A stretch of DNA of 64,000 nucleotides from JAAXHH01 sp965225915. Lineage in GTDB: Bacteria > JAAXHH01. The DNA lies in NCBI GenBank assembly GCA_965225915.1, contig OZ245326.1, positions 2,728,001 to 2,792,000 of the forward strand. The letters run 5' to 3'. Made by a program: the position numbers and the translations under genes. Shown piece by piece: positions 26,510 to 34,891 of the stretch (position 1 is its first letter; each line of letters opens with the position of its first letter). A model generated the notes under the pieces. It did no database searches and was not told the origin of the DNA. It worked only from the letters and a program-made list of their open reading frames with translations.

Positions 26510-28582
26510 GTGGCAGAAGGAAAAATACTCGTAACCGATGCGTTGCCCTACGCAAACGGCAAACTGCACATCGGCCATATTGCCGGCGTCCATTTGCCCG
26601 GTAACGTCTACGTACGCTACCAGCGGCTGAAAGGCCGGGATGTCGTTCACGTCAGCGGGTCGGATGACCACGGCGTGGCCATCACCCTGGCAGCCGAGAA
26701 GGAAGGCATAACGCCCAAGGAACTCGTGGACAAGTACTACCCCGTCATCAAGGGCGCGCTCGAAGTCTTCGGCATCGTCTACGACAATTTCTCCCAGACC
26801 TCCCGTCCAATCCACCATGAAACCGCCCGGGATTTCTTCCGCCGTCTGGAGGAAAGGGGTTGTTTCGAAGTACGCGAGGTCAACCAGATCTACTGCCCGG
26901 CCAACAACCGCTTTCTGCCCGACCGTTACGTGGAGGGCACGTGCCCCCATTGCGGTTCGGACCGGGCCCGCGGAGATCAGTGCGAGGCTTGCGGTACCAT
27001 CCTCGACGCCACGCATCTGGTCAATCCCCGCAGCGATTTCTGTGACGGTCCCCTCGAGGTGAGGTCGGTGAACCACTGGTATTTCAAGCTCGCCCGCATG
27101 TCGCCGAAGCTGCAGGCCTGGATGGAGACGAAAAAGCACTGGAAGGACAACGTGCGCAACTACTGCGCGGGATGGTTCAACGCGGGCCTGTCCGACCGCC
27201 CTATCTCCCGCGACCTGGACTGGGGCGTGGCGCTGCCGACGAAAGACGCCGTGGGCAAGGTCATGTACGTCTGGTTCGAAAATGTGCTGGGCTACGTGTC
27301 CTCTACCCGGGAATGGGCGGTGGCACAAGGCGATCCCGACCGGTGGAAGGACTATTGGCTGAATCCGGACTGCAAACTCGTCAATTTCCTAGGCAAGGAC
27401 AATATCGTCTTTCACGCGATCCTGTGGCCGGCCATGATCATGGAACACGGGGAATTCGTCCTTCCTTCTGAAATACCGGCCAACGAGTTCCTCAACATAG
27501 AAGGTCAGAAGCTGTCCACGAGCCGGAACTGGGCGGTCTGGCTGGATGAATATCTGGAGGTTTTTCCGCCCGATCCCATGCGTTACTGTCTCGCTTCGAT
27601 TTCGCCCGAAACGAAGGACGCCGATTTTACCTGGAAGGACTTCCAGTCGCGCAACAACAACGAACTGGCCGATATTTTCGGGAATTTCGTAAACCGTACG
27701 CTGACTTTCATCAACCGGTACTTCGACGGGGTGATCCCGGAGCCGGGACCCCTTGCGCGGGAGGACCGGGAGATGCTGGAGACCATCGCCGGCGCCCCGG
27801 CCCGCATCGGTGAATGCTTCGAAGCCTTCCAGGTCAGGCGGGCCGTCCGGGAACTGGTCTCCCTCGGCGGCCATTTCAACCGGTACTTCAACGATCAGGC
27901 GCCGTGGAACACCCGCAAGACCGACCGGACGCGCTGCGCAACCACGCTCTACGTGTGTACGCAGGCGGTCAGGGCCTTGGCCCTGGTCATGTCTCCCATC
28001 ATGCCGTTCAGCGCCGAAAGACTGTGGAAGATGGTGGGCCTGGAAGGGCGTGTCGATGATCAGAGATGGGATGACCTCGAAATCGACGATTCGCTGTCCG
28101 GACGCCCCATAGGAATACCCGAGATCCTGTTTCAAAAGATCGATGACGAAACGATTGACGCGCAGGTCGAAAGGCTGGGCAGGTCGATCGCCCAGGGCCA
28201 GAGGGATGCGGATGCGGAACCCGAGGGAACGGAACCTGCCGAGACGGAGAGGAACGACCTCATTTCGATTGACGCGTTCCGGCGGATAGATCTGCGTATC
28301 GCGGATATCGTGGCTGCGGAACCGGTGCCCGGTACGGACAGGCTGCTCAAGCTGCAATTGCGAATCGGAGCGGAAGAGCGGCAGATCGTGTCCGGCATAG
28401 CCCCGGGTTATGAGCCGGATAAACTGGTCGGGCGCCAGATCGTGGTGGTAGTCAACCTGGAGACCGCACACATTCGGGGCGTGGAATCCAGGGGCATGCT
28501 GCTCGCGGCCGAGGACTCCGGGGGCGCTCCCATACTCCTCGGTCCGGATGTCCCGGTCCAGTCCGGCTCACCGGTGAGTTGA
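26510..28582 (+). CDS. metG: Methionyl-tRNA synthetase
   Basis: MetG charges tRNA-Met. GTG at 26510 starts a 690-residue protein with PYANGKLHIGH (HIGH at 20-23), a zinc knuckle with CPHCG and CEACG near 146-166, the KMSKS-equivalent KLSTSR near 334, and an anticodon-binding helical domain near 380-540. A C-terminal tRNA-binding OB domain (about 585-690) includes FRRIDLRIADIV and IVSGIAPGY. This is the long, homodimeric form. The linker near 555-580 is acidic and low complexity. Confidence 0.96.
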   Translation: MAEGKILVTDALPYANGKLHIGHIAGVHLPGNVYVRYQRLKGRDVVHVSGSDDHGVAITLAAEKEGITPKELVDKYYPVIKGALEVFGIVYDNFSQTSRPIHHETARDFFRRLEERGCFEVREVNQIYCPANNRFLPDRYVEGTCPHCGSDRARGDQCEACGTILDATHLVNPRSDFCDGPLEVRSVNHWYFKLARMSPKLQAWMETKKHWKDNVRNYCAGWFNAGLSDRPISRDLDWGVALPTKDAVGKVMYVWFENVLGYVSSTREWAVAQGDPDRWKDYWLNPDCKLVNFLGKDNIVFHAILWPAMIMEHGEFVLPSEIPANEFLNIEGQKLSTSRNWAVWLDEYLEVFPPDPMRYCLASISPETKDADFTWKDFQSRNNNELADIFGNFVNRTLTFINRYFDGVIPEPGPLAREDREMLETIAGAPARIGECFEAFQVRRAVRELVSLGGHFNRYFNDQAPWNTRKTDRTRCATTLYVCTQAVRALALVMSPIMPFSAERLWKMVGLEGRVDDQRWDDLEIDDSLSGRPIGIPEILFQKIDDETIDAQVERLGRSIAQGQRDADAEPEGTEPAETERNDLISIDAFRRIDLRIADIVAAEPVPGTDRLLKLQLRIGAEERQIVSGIAPGYEPDKLVGRQIVVVVNLETAHIRGVESRGMLLAAEDSGGAPILLGPDVPVQSGSPVS

Positions 28583-28608
28583 TGACCGGCATGGCCGGCA
28601 TGGCCGGC
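28582..28608 (+). repeat. 9-bp tandem repeat, 3 copies
   Basis: Three copies of ATGRCCGGC (the first with A, the others G at the fourth position) lie between metG and tatD. The repeat overlaps the metG stop and has no obvious function. Confidence 0.6.
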
Positions 28609-28673
28609 ATGCTCGACACGGTCGACGAAGCGGATCGGACATCACCCTATCATCCTGCACCCAAGCGCTGCTT

Positions 28674-29438
28674 TTGCTGTTCGACACCCACACTCATCTT
28701 ACGGCTGCTGAATTCGATGAAGACCGCGACGAGGTGATCCGGCGGGCCCTCGACGCGGGCGTGGCCCGTATGATCGCCATCGGGTACGACCTCGAAAGCA
28801 GCCTGGCCGCCGTAACTCTTGCCGAAAGCTGCGACGCCGTGTACGCCGCCGCGGGCATACATCCCTGCCACGTCCACGAGGCGCGCGAAGCGGATTACCG
28901 GAAAATCGAGGAACTGTTCCATCACCCGTCCGTGGTCGGCGTGGGCGAAACGGGCATCGACCTGTACCACGACAGGTCCACCTACCCGCTGCAGGAGGCG
29001 TCGTTCCGAAGGCACATGGAATGGGGCCGAAGCACCGGATTGCCCGTCATCGTACACGACCGGGACGCCCATGTTGAAGTCATGGCCATGCTGGACGAAT
29101 TTTCCGATGGGGAAACGACCGCGATCCTGCACTGTTTTACGGGAGATATGAACATGGCGGAAAGGGCCGTATCCAAGGGCTGCTTCCTGGGTTTTGGCGG
29201 CATCGCCACGTTCAAGAACTCGACGGTCCACGAGGTGGTTTCCAGGTTGCCGCAGGATCGCGTTCTGGTGGAAACGGACGCGCCCTACCTGGCGCCCGTG
29301 CCGTACCGTGGACGTCGCAACGAACCGGCGTACCTCGTAAACACCGCCGAAGCGGTCGCCCGTTACCGGGCTGTGTCAATGGAAGAACTGGCGCGGGCCA
29401 CAACCGAAAACGCCAAAAGGGTGTTCCGAATCCATTGA
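28674..29438 (+). CDS. tatD: TatD-family metal-dependent DNase
   Basis: The 254-residue protein is a TatD-type amidohydrolase-fold nuclease implicated in 3'-5' DNA processing. Motifs include FDTHTHL (D4, H6, H8), GVGETGIDLY near 89-98, VIVHDRDAH near 124, HCFTG near 153-157, and LVETDAPYLAP near 199-209. These are the metal-binding residues of the family. The start is TTG, directly before LFDTHTHL. Its stop overlaps the rsmA start (TTGA). Confidence 0.93.
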   Translation: MLFDTHTHLTAAEFDEDRDEVIRRALDAGVARMIAIGYDLESSLAAVTLAESCDAVYAAAGIHPCHVHEAREADYRKIEELFHHPSVVGVGETGIDLYHDRSTYPLQEASFRRHMEWGRSTGLPVIVHDRDAHVEVMAMLDEFSDGETTAILHCFTGDMNMAERAVSKGCFLGFGGIATFKNSTVHEVVSRLPQDRVLVETDAPYLAPVPYRGRRNEPAYLVNTAEAVARYRAVSMEELARATTENAKRVFRIH

Positions 29439-30307
29439 GCACTGTATTAGATCCCCCCGAAGACCTGCTGGCCGACCTGCGCAGATCGAAGTTCCGTCCA
29501 TCCAGGACGAGGGGTCAGCATTTTCTGAATGATCCATCCATAGCCCGCCGCATCATCGAGGCAGCGGGTGTCACGAGGAATACGGCCGTCCTTGAAATCG
29601 GTCCGGGGGCCGGCGCGCTGACCCGGCACCTCGTTACACGCGCCGGGAGGATCACCGCCGTGGAAATAGATGCCAGGCTGGTGCGGGTTCTTCAGGACGC
29701 ATACGGGGTCTATGATAATCTGACTATACTGAACCGGGATGTGCTCGATCTGGATCTGCCCGGGTTGATGGAAGCGTCCGACAAACCTGGTTTTGTACTC
29801 CTGGCCAACCTGCCCTACGGTATCACGGGCCCTGTCCTGGACCGGCTGATCGCTCATCATGGAAAGATCGCGCGCGCCGTCCTCATGGTACAGAGCGAGG
29901 TGGGTGGACGCTTGACGGCTTCTCCGGGTACGAAAGCCTATGGCGCGATAACCGCCATCATGGCATACCACTACGGTATTGAATCCCTGTTTCACGTCGG
30001 CGGTGATAGATTCGTTCCCCGGCCGGCCGTGGATTCGCTGGTCCTTAGATTGACCCCCCATGATCGTCCACCTGTTGCGGTCAGAGACGTCAGCTTTTTG
30101 ACCGTCTTGATCAAATCGGCCTTTCAACATCGCCGCAAGATGCTGCACCACGCGGTGAATCGCCTGGTCCCCGGTTCCGCCGGCCATCTTTCGGATCGTA
30201 CCGGCATCAACCTGAAACGACGCGGGGAAACCTTGGACCTGGTTGAGTTCGCGGCGCTTGCCGATGCCCTTTGGGAATACAGGGACAACCACGAAGATCA
30301 TTCCTGA
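29435..30307 (+). CDS. rsmA: 16S rRNA (adenine-N6,N6)-dimethyltransferase RsmA/KsgA
   Basis: RsmA dimethylates two adenines in helix 45 of 16S rRNA during small-subunit maturation. The 290-residue protein begins at TTG overlapping the tatD stop. It shows QHFLNDPSIARRI near 28-40, SAM motif I LEIGPGAGALT near 52-62, the catalytic NLPYGITGPV near 127-136, and the C-terminal FQHRRKMLHHAVN near 229. This suits the common tatD-rsmA order. Confidence 0.94.
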   Translation: MSTVLDPPEDLLADLRRSKFRPSRTRGQHFLNDPSIARRIIEAAGVTRNTAVLEIGPGAGALTRHLVTRAGRITAVEIDARLVRVLQDAYGVYDNLTILNRDVLDLDLPGLMEASDKPGFVLLANLPYGITGPVLDRLIAHHGKIARAVLMVQSEVGGRLTASPGTKAYGAITAIMAYHYGIESLFHVGGDRFVPRPAVDSLVLRLTPHDRPPVAVRDVSFLTVLIKSAFQHRRKMLHHAVNRLVPGSAGHLSDRTGINLKRRGETLDLVEFAALADALWEYRDNHEDHS

Positions 30308-30318
30308 CAGATTACACC

Positions 30319-31548
30319 ATGCGCCATCGGTATACCCATTCGGCCAGATTGCGGTTGATGAATGAAAGTAATCAGCGGAGGCTCCGCTTTTTGTATGCGG
30401 GCCTGGGAACGGCCGTAATCGTCCTGGCGGCCTTTGCCCTGTGGATAGTGCTGTTTGAAAACCAGGCGAGGACAGTCGTGGACTGGCTGCTGGACCGGCC
30501 CGTTCCGGTCTCCCTGCCGGAGTACACGAGAACAGCGGCCTGGAAATCCGACCAGCAGGCGTATCAGGCACTGGATACGGCCCTGTACGGCGCGCTGATC
30601 AATTTGCAGGTGACTGCTGGAAGGATACGGGATACGAAGCCGCGCACGATGATTGGAGGAGGACTATGGACGCCCGTTGAGCGCCGTATCACCGTGTCGG
30701 GCGCCTATTCGCTCTCGGAATGCAATCTCGAAATCGCCAGGGCGGTCACGCGGGTGGGCGGAACGGTCGTCCGTGCTGCGGAACGGAGCAGGTCCCGGGT
30801 ACTGCTGCTCGAAATCGCCCTCAACGGCAAGGTCACGCATCACCTCTACATAACCCGCGATTCCGATCTGGGAAGGAGAACGGGCCGCTTGGCGGTGGTT
30901 GTCGCCTACTCGGACGGGGATTTCCGCGGCGTGGTGGAGAAACTGTCGGAGTTCAGCCGTCCGATCACCTTCGCCCTGCTTCCCTGGGCGTCCGGCGTGG
31001 GCGATATCGCAAAGGACATCACGCGGAGGAATCATGAGGTGATCGCGCTGCTGCCCGTACAACCGCGCTCTTTCACGCGAAACATCCCGCGCAGGAGATC
31101 CGTGTTGGCCGTCCATACGGAACTGACCAACCGCCGCATCGTGGAAGACGCCCTCGCATCCCTTCCCATGGCCCGGGGCGTGTTGGGATACCCCGGTGGT
31201 CTCATGGATGGGGAAGTCGATGTACTGGATCCTGTACTGGACGAACTGGGCAAGCACGACAAGTACTACGTGGACAATCCCGGAACGATCTATTCGTCCA
31301 CCGTGCGGGAGAACCGGGGCGACGGTCGTGGCCGGCTTCAAGCCTGGGGCGCCCTCGATCCCGTTTACAATCCCGTAGTCATATCAATGAATCTGGACAG
31401 TGCGTCCCTTTCGGCCTTGGATAACGCACAGGCTATTGTCATCGCCGACGCAAGGCTCCATATCCTGCAGGTCCTGATGAACCAGATGGCCAGCCTTGAA
31501 CTGAGAGGCATCGAATTCGTGCGGGTTTCCGACCTCTTGGACAACTAA
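30319..31548 (+). CDS. Divergent polysaccharide deacetylase family protein (YibQ-like)
   Basis: This membrane-anchored or secreted protein has a TM segment near 33-53 and a C-terminal domain of the divergent deacetylase family (DUF610), including AVVVAYSDGDFRG, RPITFALLPW, IALLPVQPRS, and GVLGYPGGLM. In the classical family the first motif is an Asp-rich DD sequence and the last a GxMNH sequence; here they are altered, so enzymatic activity is uncertain. An ATG at 30358, or one upstream inside rsmA, are alternative starts; no SD decides. The gene precedes the PdxJ-like gene by 16 bp. Confidence 0.7.
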   Translation: MRHRYTHSARLRLMNESNQRRLRFLYAGLGTAVIVLAAFALWIVLFENQARTVVDWLLDRPVPVSLPEYTRTAAWKSDQQAYQALDTALYGALINLQVTAGRIRDTKPRTMIGGGLWTPVERRITVSGAYSLSECNLEIARAVTRVGGTVVRAAERSRSRVLLLEIALNGKVTHHLYITRDSDLGRRTGRLAVVVAYSDGDFRGVVEKLSEFSRPITFALLPWASGVGDIAKDITRRNHEVIALLPVQPRSFTRNIPRRRSVLAVHTELTNRRIVEDALASLPMARGVLGYPGGLMDGEVDVLDPVLDELGKHDKYYVDNPGTIYSSTVRENRGDGRGRLQAWGALDPVYNPVVISMNLDSASLSALDNAQAIVIADARLHILQVLMNQMASLELRGIEFVRVSDLLDN

Positions 31549-31564
31549 CATCGGAGTTTCCCAC

Positions 31565-32323
31565 ATGGTAAAACTGAGTGTTTGCGTAGACCAGGTCGCC
31601 GCCCTGCGTAACATAACGAACCGTGGCGAACCCGATCCCATGACCGCGGTCATGATGGCGCAGGTGAGCGGGGCGGACGCGGTAACTATTTCCTGGACAT
31701 CCCACGCTTCGCTCTATCTGAGCGGGGAGTACGCCATCATCCGACAGCTCGTGCACACCCACCTGAACGTGATTGCGACGCCGGACCTGGAACTCCTGCA
31801 GAGTATCTTGACGATTTCACCCGATATGGTTACTCTTGTTCCGGAGGGTTACGGGCATGCCGGTTTGAACAACGACTGGTTCGATTCGCCTTGGCCCGAG
31901 GGCGATTCCCTGGAACGCCCGGTCGAACGCATGGTAAAGACGTTGCAGGAAAACCGGATCCTGACGAGCATATTGATCAGACCCACCGCGACGCACGTCC
32001 GGCAATGCGCCGAGATCAAGACGGATTACATACACATTGACGCAAGCCAGTACGTCCAGGCCGTAGACCCCGAGGAGAAGGGCCGGATATACGATGAAAT
32101 GGCTGGCACGGCCAAGACGGCGGCGCGGCTGAACATGGGCGTTTCCGTCGGACGTGGTGTCGATTACCGGACGGTTGCGGATATGGCGGGCATTGCGGAA
32201 GTGGAGGAACTGGTGGTCGGCTACGCCGTCGCCGTGAGGGCGATGACCATTGGGTACGAGCGGGCCGTACGCGACCTGGTCGACATCATACGCCACGCGC
32301 CCAGGCCTCCGGTAGACTGGTAG
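31565..32323 (+). CDS. PdxJ-fold protein lacking canonical catalytic residues
   Basis: This 252-residue protein aligns over its length with pyridoxine 5'-phosphate synthase: LSVCVDQVAALRN at 4-16 corresponds to the LGVNIDHxATLRN start, LVPEGYGHAG near 87, and GVSVGRGVDYRTVADMAG near 196. The residues I recall as catalytic in the E. coli enzyme look replaced. DH becomes DQ, HLREDRRH becomes SWTSHASL, NLEMA becomes NVIAT, and GHGL becomes GRGV. IGHA becomes VGYA, and the EIHTG glutamate is not found. The fold call is good, but synthesis of pyridoxine phosphate is doubtful. It may bind a phosphate ligand or catalyse another reaction. Confidence 0.7.
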   Translation: MVKLSVCVDQVAALRNITNRGEPDPMTAVMMAQVSGADAVTISWTSHASLYLSGEYAIIRQLVHTHLNVIATPDLELLQSILTISPDMVTLVPEGYGHAGLNNDWFDSPWPEGDSLERPVERMVKTLQENRILTSILIRPTATHVRQCAEIKTDYIHIDASQYVQAVDPEEKGRIYDEMAGTAKTAARLNMGVSVGRGVDYRTVADMAGIAEVEELVVGYAVAVRAMTIGYERAVRDLVDIIRHAPRPPVDW

Positions 32324-32416
32324 ATTGCCCACGGCATCCTAGTACCCCGGATTATCGAAAGGAACCGAACCATCCACACACGTTTATCTTTCCTCGTCTT
32401 TCTCGCGGCAACCCTG

Positions 32417-34000
32417 TTGGGCGGAATCCTTATCTTCCCCACCATAAGGCTGTGGTTGTCTTCTTCCGAAGAACTTGAAAAGCTGGCGCCCGCCGAAAGA
32501 AAGTTGCTGTACAGCCAGTCCACGGTACCGGGCATTGACCTGACGGGAGGTTCCCGTCTCACCGCAAGCCTGGATGTCTCCCGTTTTACGGAACGGGGCA
32601 GGATACGGGCGGTAGACAGTCTGCTCGAAACCTGGCGCCGTCGACTGAACGCCTTCGGCATATCGGAACCCGACATCACCGCGCGGGAGGACGATACCTT
32701 CGACATAGTCGTACCCTTAAGCGCCGATACCGGGCTCGCAAGCAGAATGATCCAGGAGTCCGGTGCGATCACGCTGCATCTCTTCAAGGACGGCGCGGAC
32801 GTACAGGCGTTGCGTCAACGCATAGATAATGCCGTGCGTGAGCGGACCCCGGTGGAATCCGCCGGGCCGGGTGGACCAGGCGGACCAGGCGGACCAGCCG
32901 GACTGAGCGGATTCCTCTCGAGCATAACGGTGGAAGAAGGGATTGCGGACATCGCCGTCAGGGAAAACAACCTGGAAGCCGTCAGGGCGGTGCTGGCGGA
33001 TTCAACGGTACTGGCCGGCATACGGGCCTTCAATCTCGCGAATCCTCCCGCCGGCGTCTTTGCATGGGCTTCTGAACCGGTGGAACGCGGCGGCGGTTTG
33101 TACTATCCGCTCTATTTCATCAACCAGGACGTCGACCTGAACGCGCAGCCACTCGCATCGGCCGTTGTCGGCGACGCTTCGGTCACGGCGGACCGGGGCG
33201 CCTACGCGGTTCGCCTTTTCCTGGAGGATGAGGGCCGGGAAAGCCTGGCCAACCTGTCCAGCGCCAACGCGGGAAACCGCCTGGCCATAAAGATGAATGG
33301 ACAGGTGTACGTCACCCTGAACATACAGGGCAGGATACCCGATGGACGCATAGAGATTCCGGGCGGCGACACCCTTGAAGAGGCACGCGCCCTGGCGGCC
33401 ATCCTGGAATCAGAGTTACCAACCGTGGCCGTGACGTTGATGGGGCAGGCGTCCGGGGATGCTTTAACGCTGGGTGGAGCGGATATCGTGGACGGCGCGG
33501 TCAGGGCCGCCCTGGTCAGCCTGGGGTTCCTCGGCGCCCTGTTTCTGATCCGGTACCGGGCCGCCGGTGCTCTTTTTTTCGTGGGTATACTATACCATTT
33601 GATCATGACCGGAGCGATTCTCAGGCTGTGGAACATCGCCGGTATCGCACCGTACTTCACACTCGCCGGCGCGGCGGGGTTATTGTGTGCGGTACTCGTC
33701 TTTGCCACGGTTCATCTCTGGATATTCGAATACCTTCGGGCTGAATCCAATGCGGAGTCCTCGGTCCGGCAAGGCGTCACGGTGGCGCTCGATAAGATCA
33801 AGCCCGTCGTGGTGTGGACCCACGTCATGCTGCTTCTCGTTTCGGTAAGCCTGGTCGTCGTCGGGACCGACGGAGTCGTCAATTTCGGCCTTGTCCTGTT
33901 TTCGGGCGCGGCCGGCAGCCTGCTGACCTGTTACCTTTGGACGAACATGCTCCTGTCCTCCCTCGTGGCGGACTGGCAGATCAAAAAGTTGAGTGTGTAA
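32417..34000 (+). CDS. SecD-like membrane protein (diverged)
   Basis: This large protein resembles SecD of the Sec translocon. After an N-terminal TM it has the GIDLTGGSRL signature (39-48 from the TTG). A P1-like periplasmic domain follows with MIQESGAITLHLF, then VRLFLEDEGRESLANLSSAN and a VTLMGQASGDALTLGGADIV segment. The C-terminal six-TM bundle spans about 385-520. The middle carries a collagen-like Gly-Pro-Gly run. The only canonical start is a TTG inside the first membrane helix; the homologous N-terminus begins near an ATC at 32372 that has AAAGGA eight bases upstream. Several conserved SecD positions are altered, so it may not be the housekeeping copy. Confidence 0.65.
   Translation: MGGILIFPTIRLWLSSSEELEKLAPAERKLLYSQSTVPGIDLTGGSRLTASLDVSRFTERGRIRAVDSLLETWRRRLNAFGISEPDITAREDDTFDIVVPLSADTGLASRMIQESGAITLHLFKDGADVQALRQRIDNAVRERTPVESAGPGGPGGPGGPAGLSGFLSSITVEEGIADIAVRENNLEAVRAVLADSTVLAGIRAFNLANPPAGVFAWASEPVERGGGLYYPLYFINQDVDLNAQPLASAVVGDASVTADRGAYAVRLFLEDEGRESLANLSSANAGNRLAIKMNGQVYVTLNIQGRIPDGRIEIPGGDTLEEARALAAILESELPTVAVTLMGQASGDALTLGGADIVDGAVRAALVSLGFLGALFLIRYRAAGALFFVGILYHLIMTGAILRLWNIAGIAPYFTLAGAAGLLCAVLVFATVHLWIFEYLRAESNAESSVRQGVTVALDKIKPVVVWTHVMLLLVSVSLVVVGTDGVVNFGLVLFSGAAGSLLTCYLWTNMLLSSLVADWQIKKLSV
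32873..32899 (+). repeat. 9-bp tandem repeat encoding Gly-Pro-Gly, 3 copies
   Basis: Three tandem copies of GGACCAGGC (the last ending CC) inside the SecD-like gene encode a collagen-like Gly-Pro-Gly stretch in the periplasmic domain. Copy number could vary between strains. Confidence 0.65.
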
Positions 34001-34848
34001 TGGAAAACAACCTGGTTGCATTCTACAGAAAACTGATCGACAGGCCTGAAGTCGTCTACGCATTCGCCGTTATACTGGTCGTGCTGGGGATTGCGGCCAC
34101 GGCGTTGAAGGCGGAACACGAAGTCACCGATGGCCTGGTGTCGCTGCTGCTATCGGGCGACCTGCTTTACGGACTTTTCGTAACCATGCTTATCGTCCTG
34201 GTCATCGTCGGCGCCCGGATCGATAACCGCCCGGGAAAAAGCATCGCGCTTGCCCTTGGGGTGTTGGCGGCCGGAAGTATAGCACGGCTGCTGCTCCCTT
34301 TTGCACGGTCTATTGACTGGCTGGGAGAATGGAACGGCGTCATGCTCGGCATCATGATCATCACCCTTTACCTATCGCTTCGTGTGGGCGCCCGGTTCGC
34401 CGTGATGGCGATGGGATGCGCGCTTTACACCATGATCGTCACAGCGGGATTAACCTTTGGCATGGTTGATCGAATTGCGGTTTCGAGTATTCTCGCGCTC
34501 ATGGCGGCCGGGGTGTTGTCGGTGGTGGTGGCCTTTCTGAGCTACAGCCATGTCAGAAGCGATATGGAAACGGCGCGCCGGGAACCGGTCAGTCAATCCG
34601 TGCGTACCGGTATGTCGCGGACCATGCCCTTCGTGTTCCTGGCCGGCCTGGCCGCCTTGCTGATCGGCGTTCCGCTGGCCGTTATCGCCGACGGCCCTCC
34701 GCGGGACTACGGCCTGTTGATGATGATCGGAGGTCCGGTCGGCGCCTTCGCCACGTTGATGTCGGCGGTACCCCTCGCATCGATGATGCAGAACGTACTG
34801 TTCGAAACAGGGCCCCCTGCGCGACGTGGAGGACGTCGTCAGAGGTGA
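34000..34848 (+). CDS. SecF-like membrane protein (diverged)
   Basis: The ATG shares one base with the stop of the SecD-like gene, so the pair is translationally coupled. The 282-residue product is hydrophobic with about six TM segments. The segment EPVSQSVRTGMSRTMPFVFLA (about 197-217) corresponds to the SecF D4 motif of a SxxRTxxTSLTT type, but the final threonines are not conserved, and the GxDFxGG periplasmic signature is absent. The pairing and topology support SecF descent. Function in protein export is unproven. Confidence 0.6.
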   Translation: MENNLVAFYRKLIDRPEVVYAFAVILVVLGIAATALKAEHEVTDGLVSLLLSGDLLYGLFVTMLIVLVIVGARIDNRPGKSIALALGVLAAGSIARLLLPFARSIDWLGEWNGVMLGIMIITLYLSLRVGARFAVMAMGCALYTMIVTAGLTFGMVDRIAVSSILALMAAGVLSVVVAFLSYSHVRSDMETARREPVSQSVRTGMSRTMPFVFLAGLAALLIGVPLAVIADGPPRDYGLLMMIGGPVGAFATLMSAVPLASMMQNVLFETGPPARRGGRRQR

Positions 34849-34891
34849 TCGCCCACCGAGGACACACAAAGACTAATCTTCCCGGAGCGCC

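Noticed and set aside
28582..28673. A MetThrGlyMetAlaGly-type start for tatD
   Set aside because: The repeat ATGs are in a different frame from the TatD domain, which starts cleanly at TTG 28674.
33814..33999. Extended SecF-like start
   Set aside because: It falls in the SecD-like coding region, and the ATG at 34000 is the translationally coupled start.
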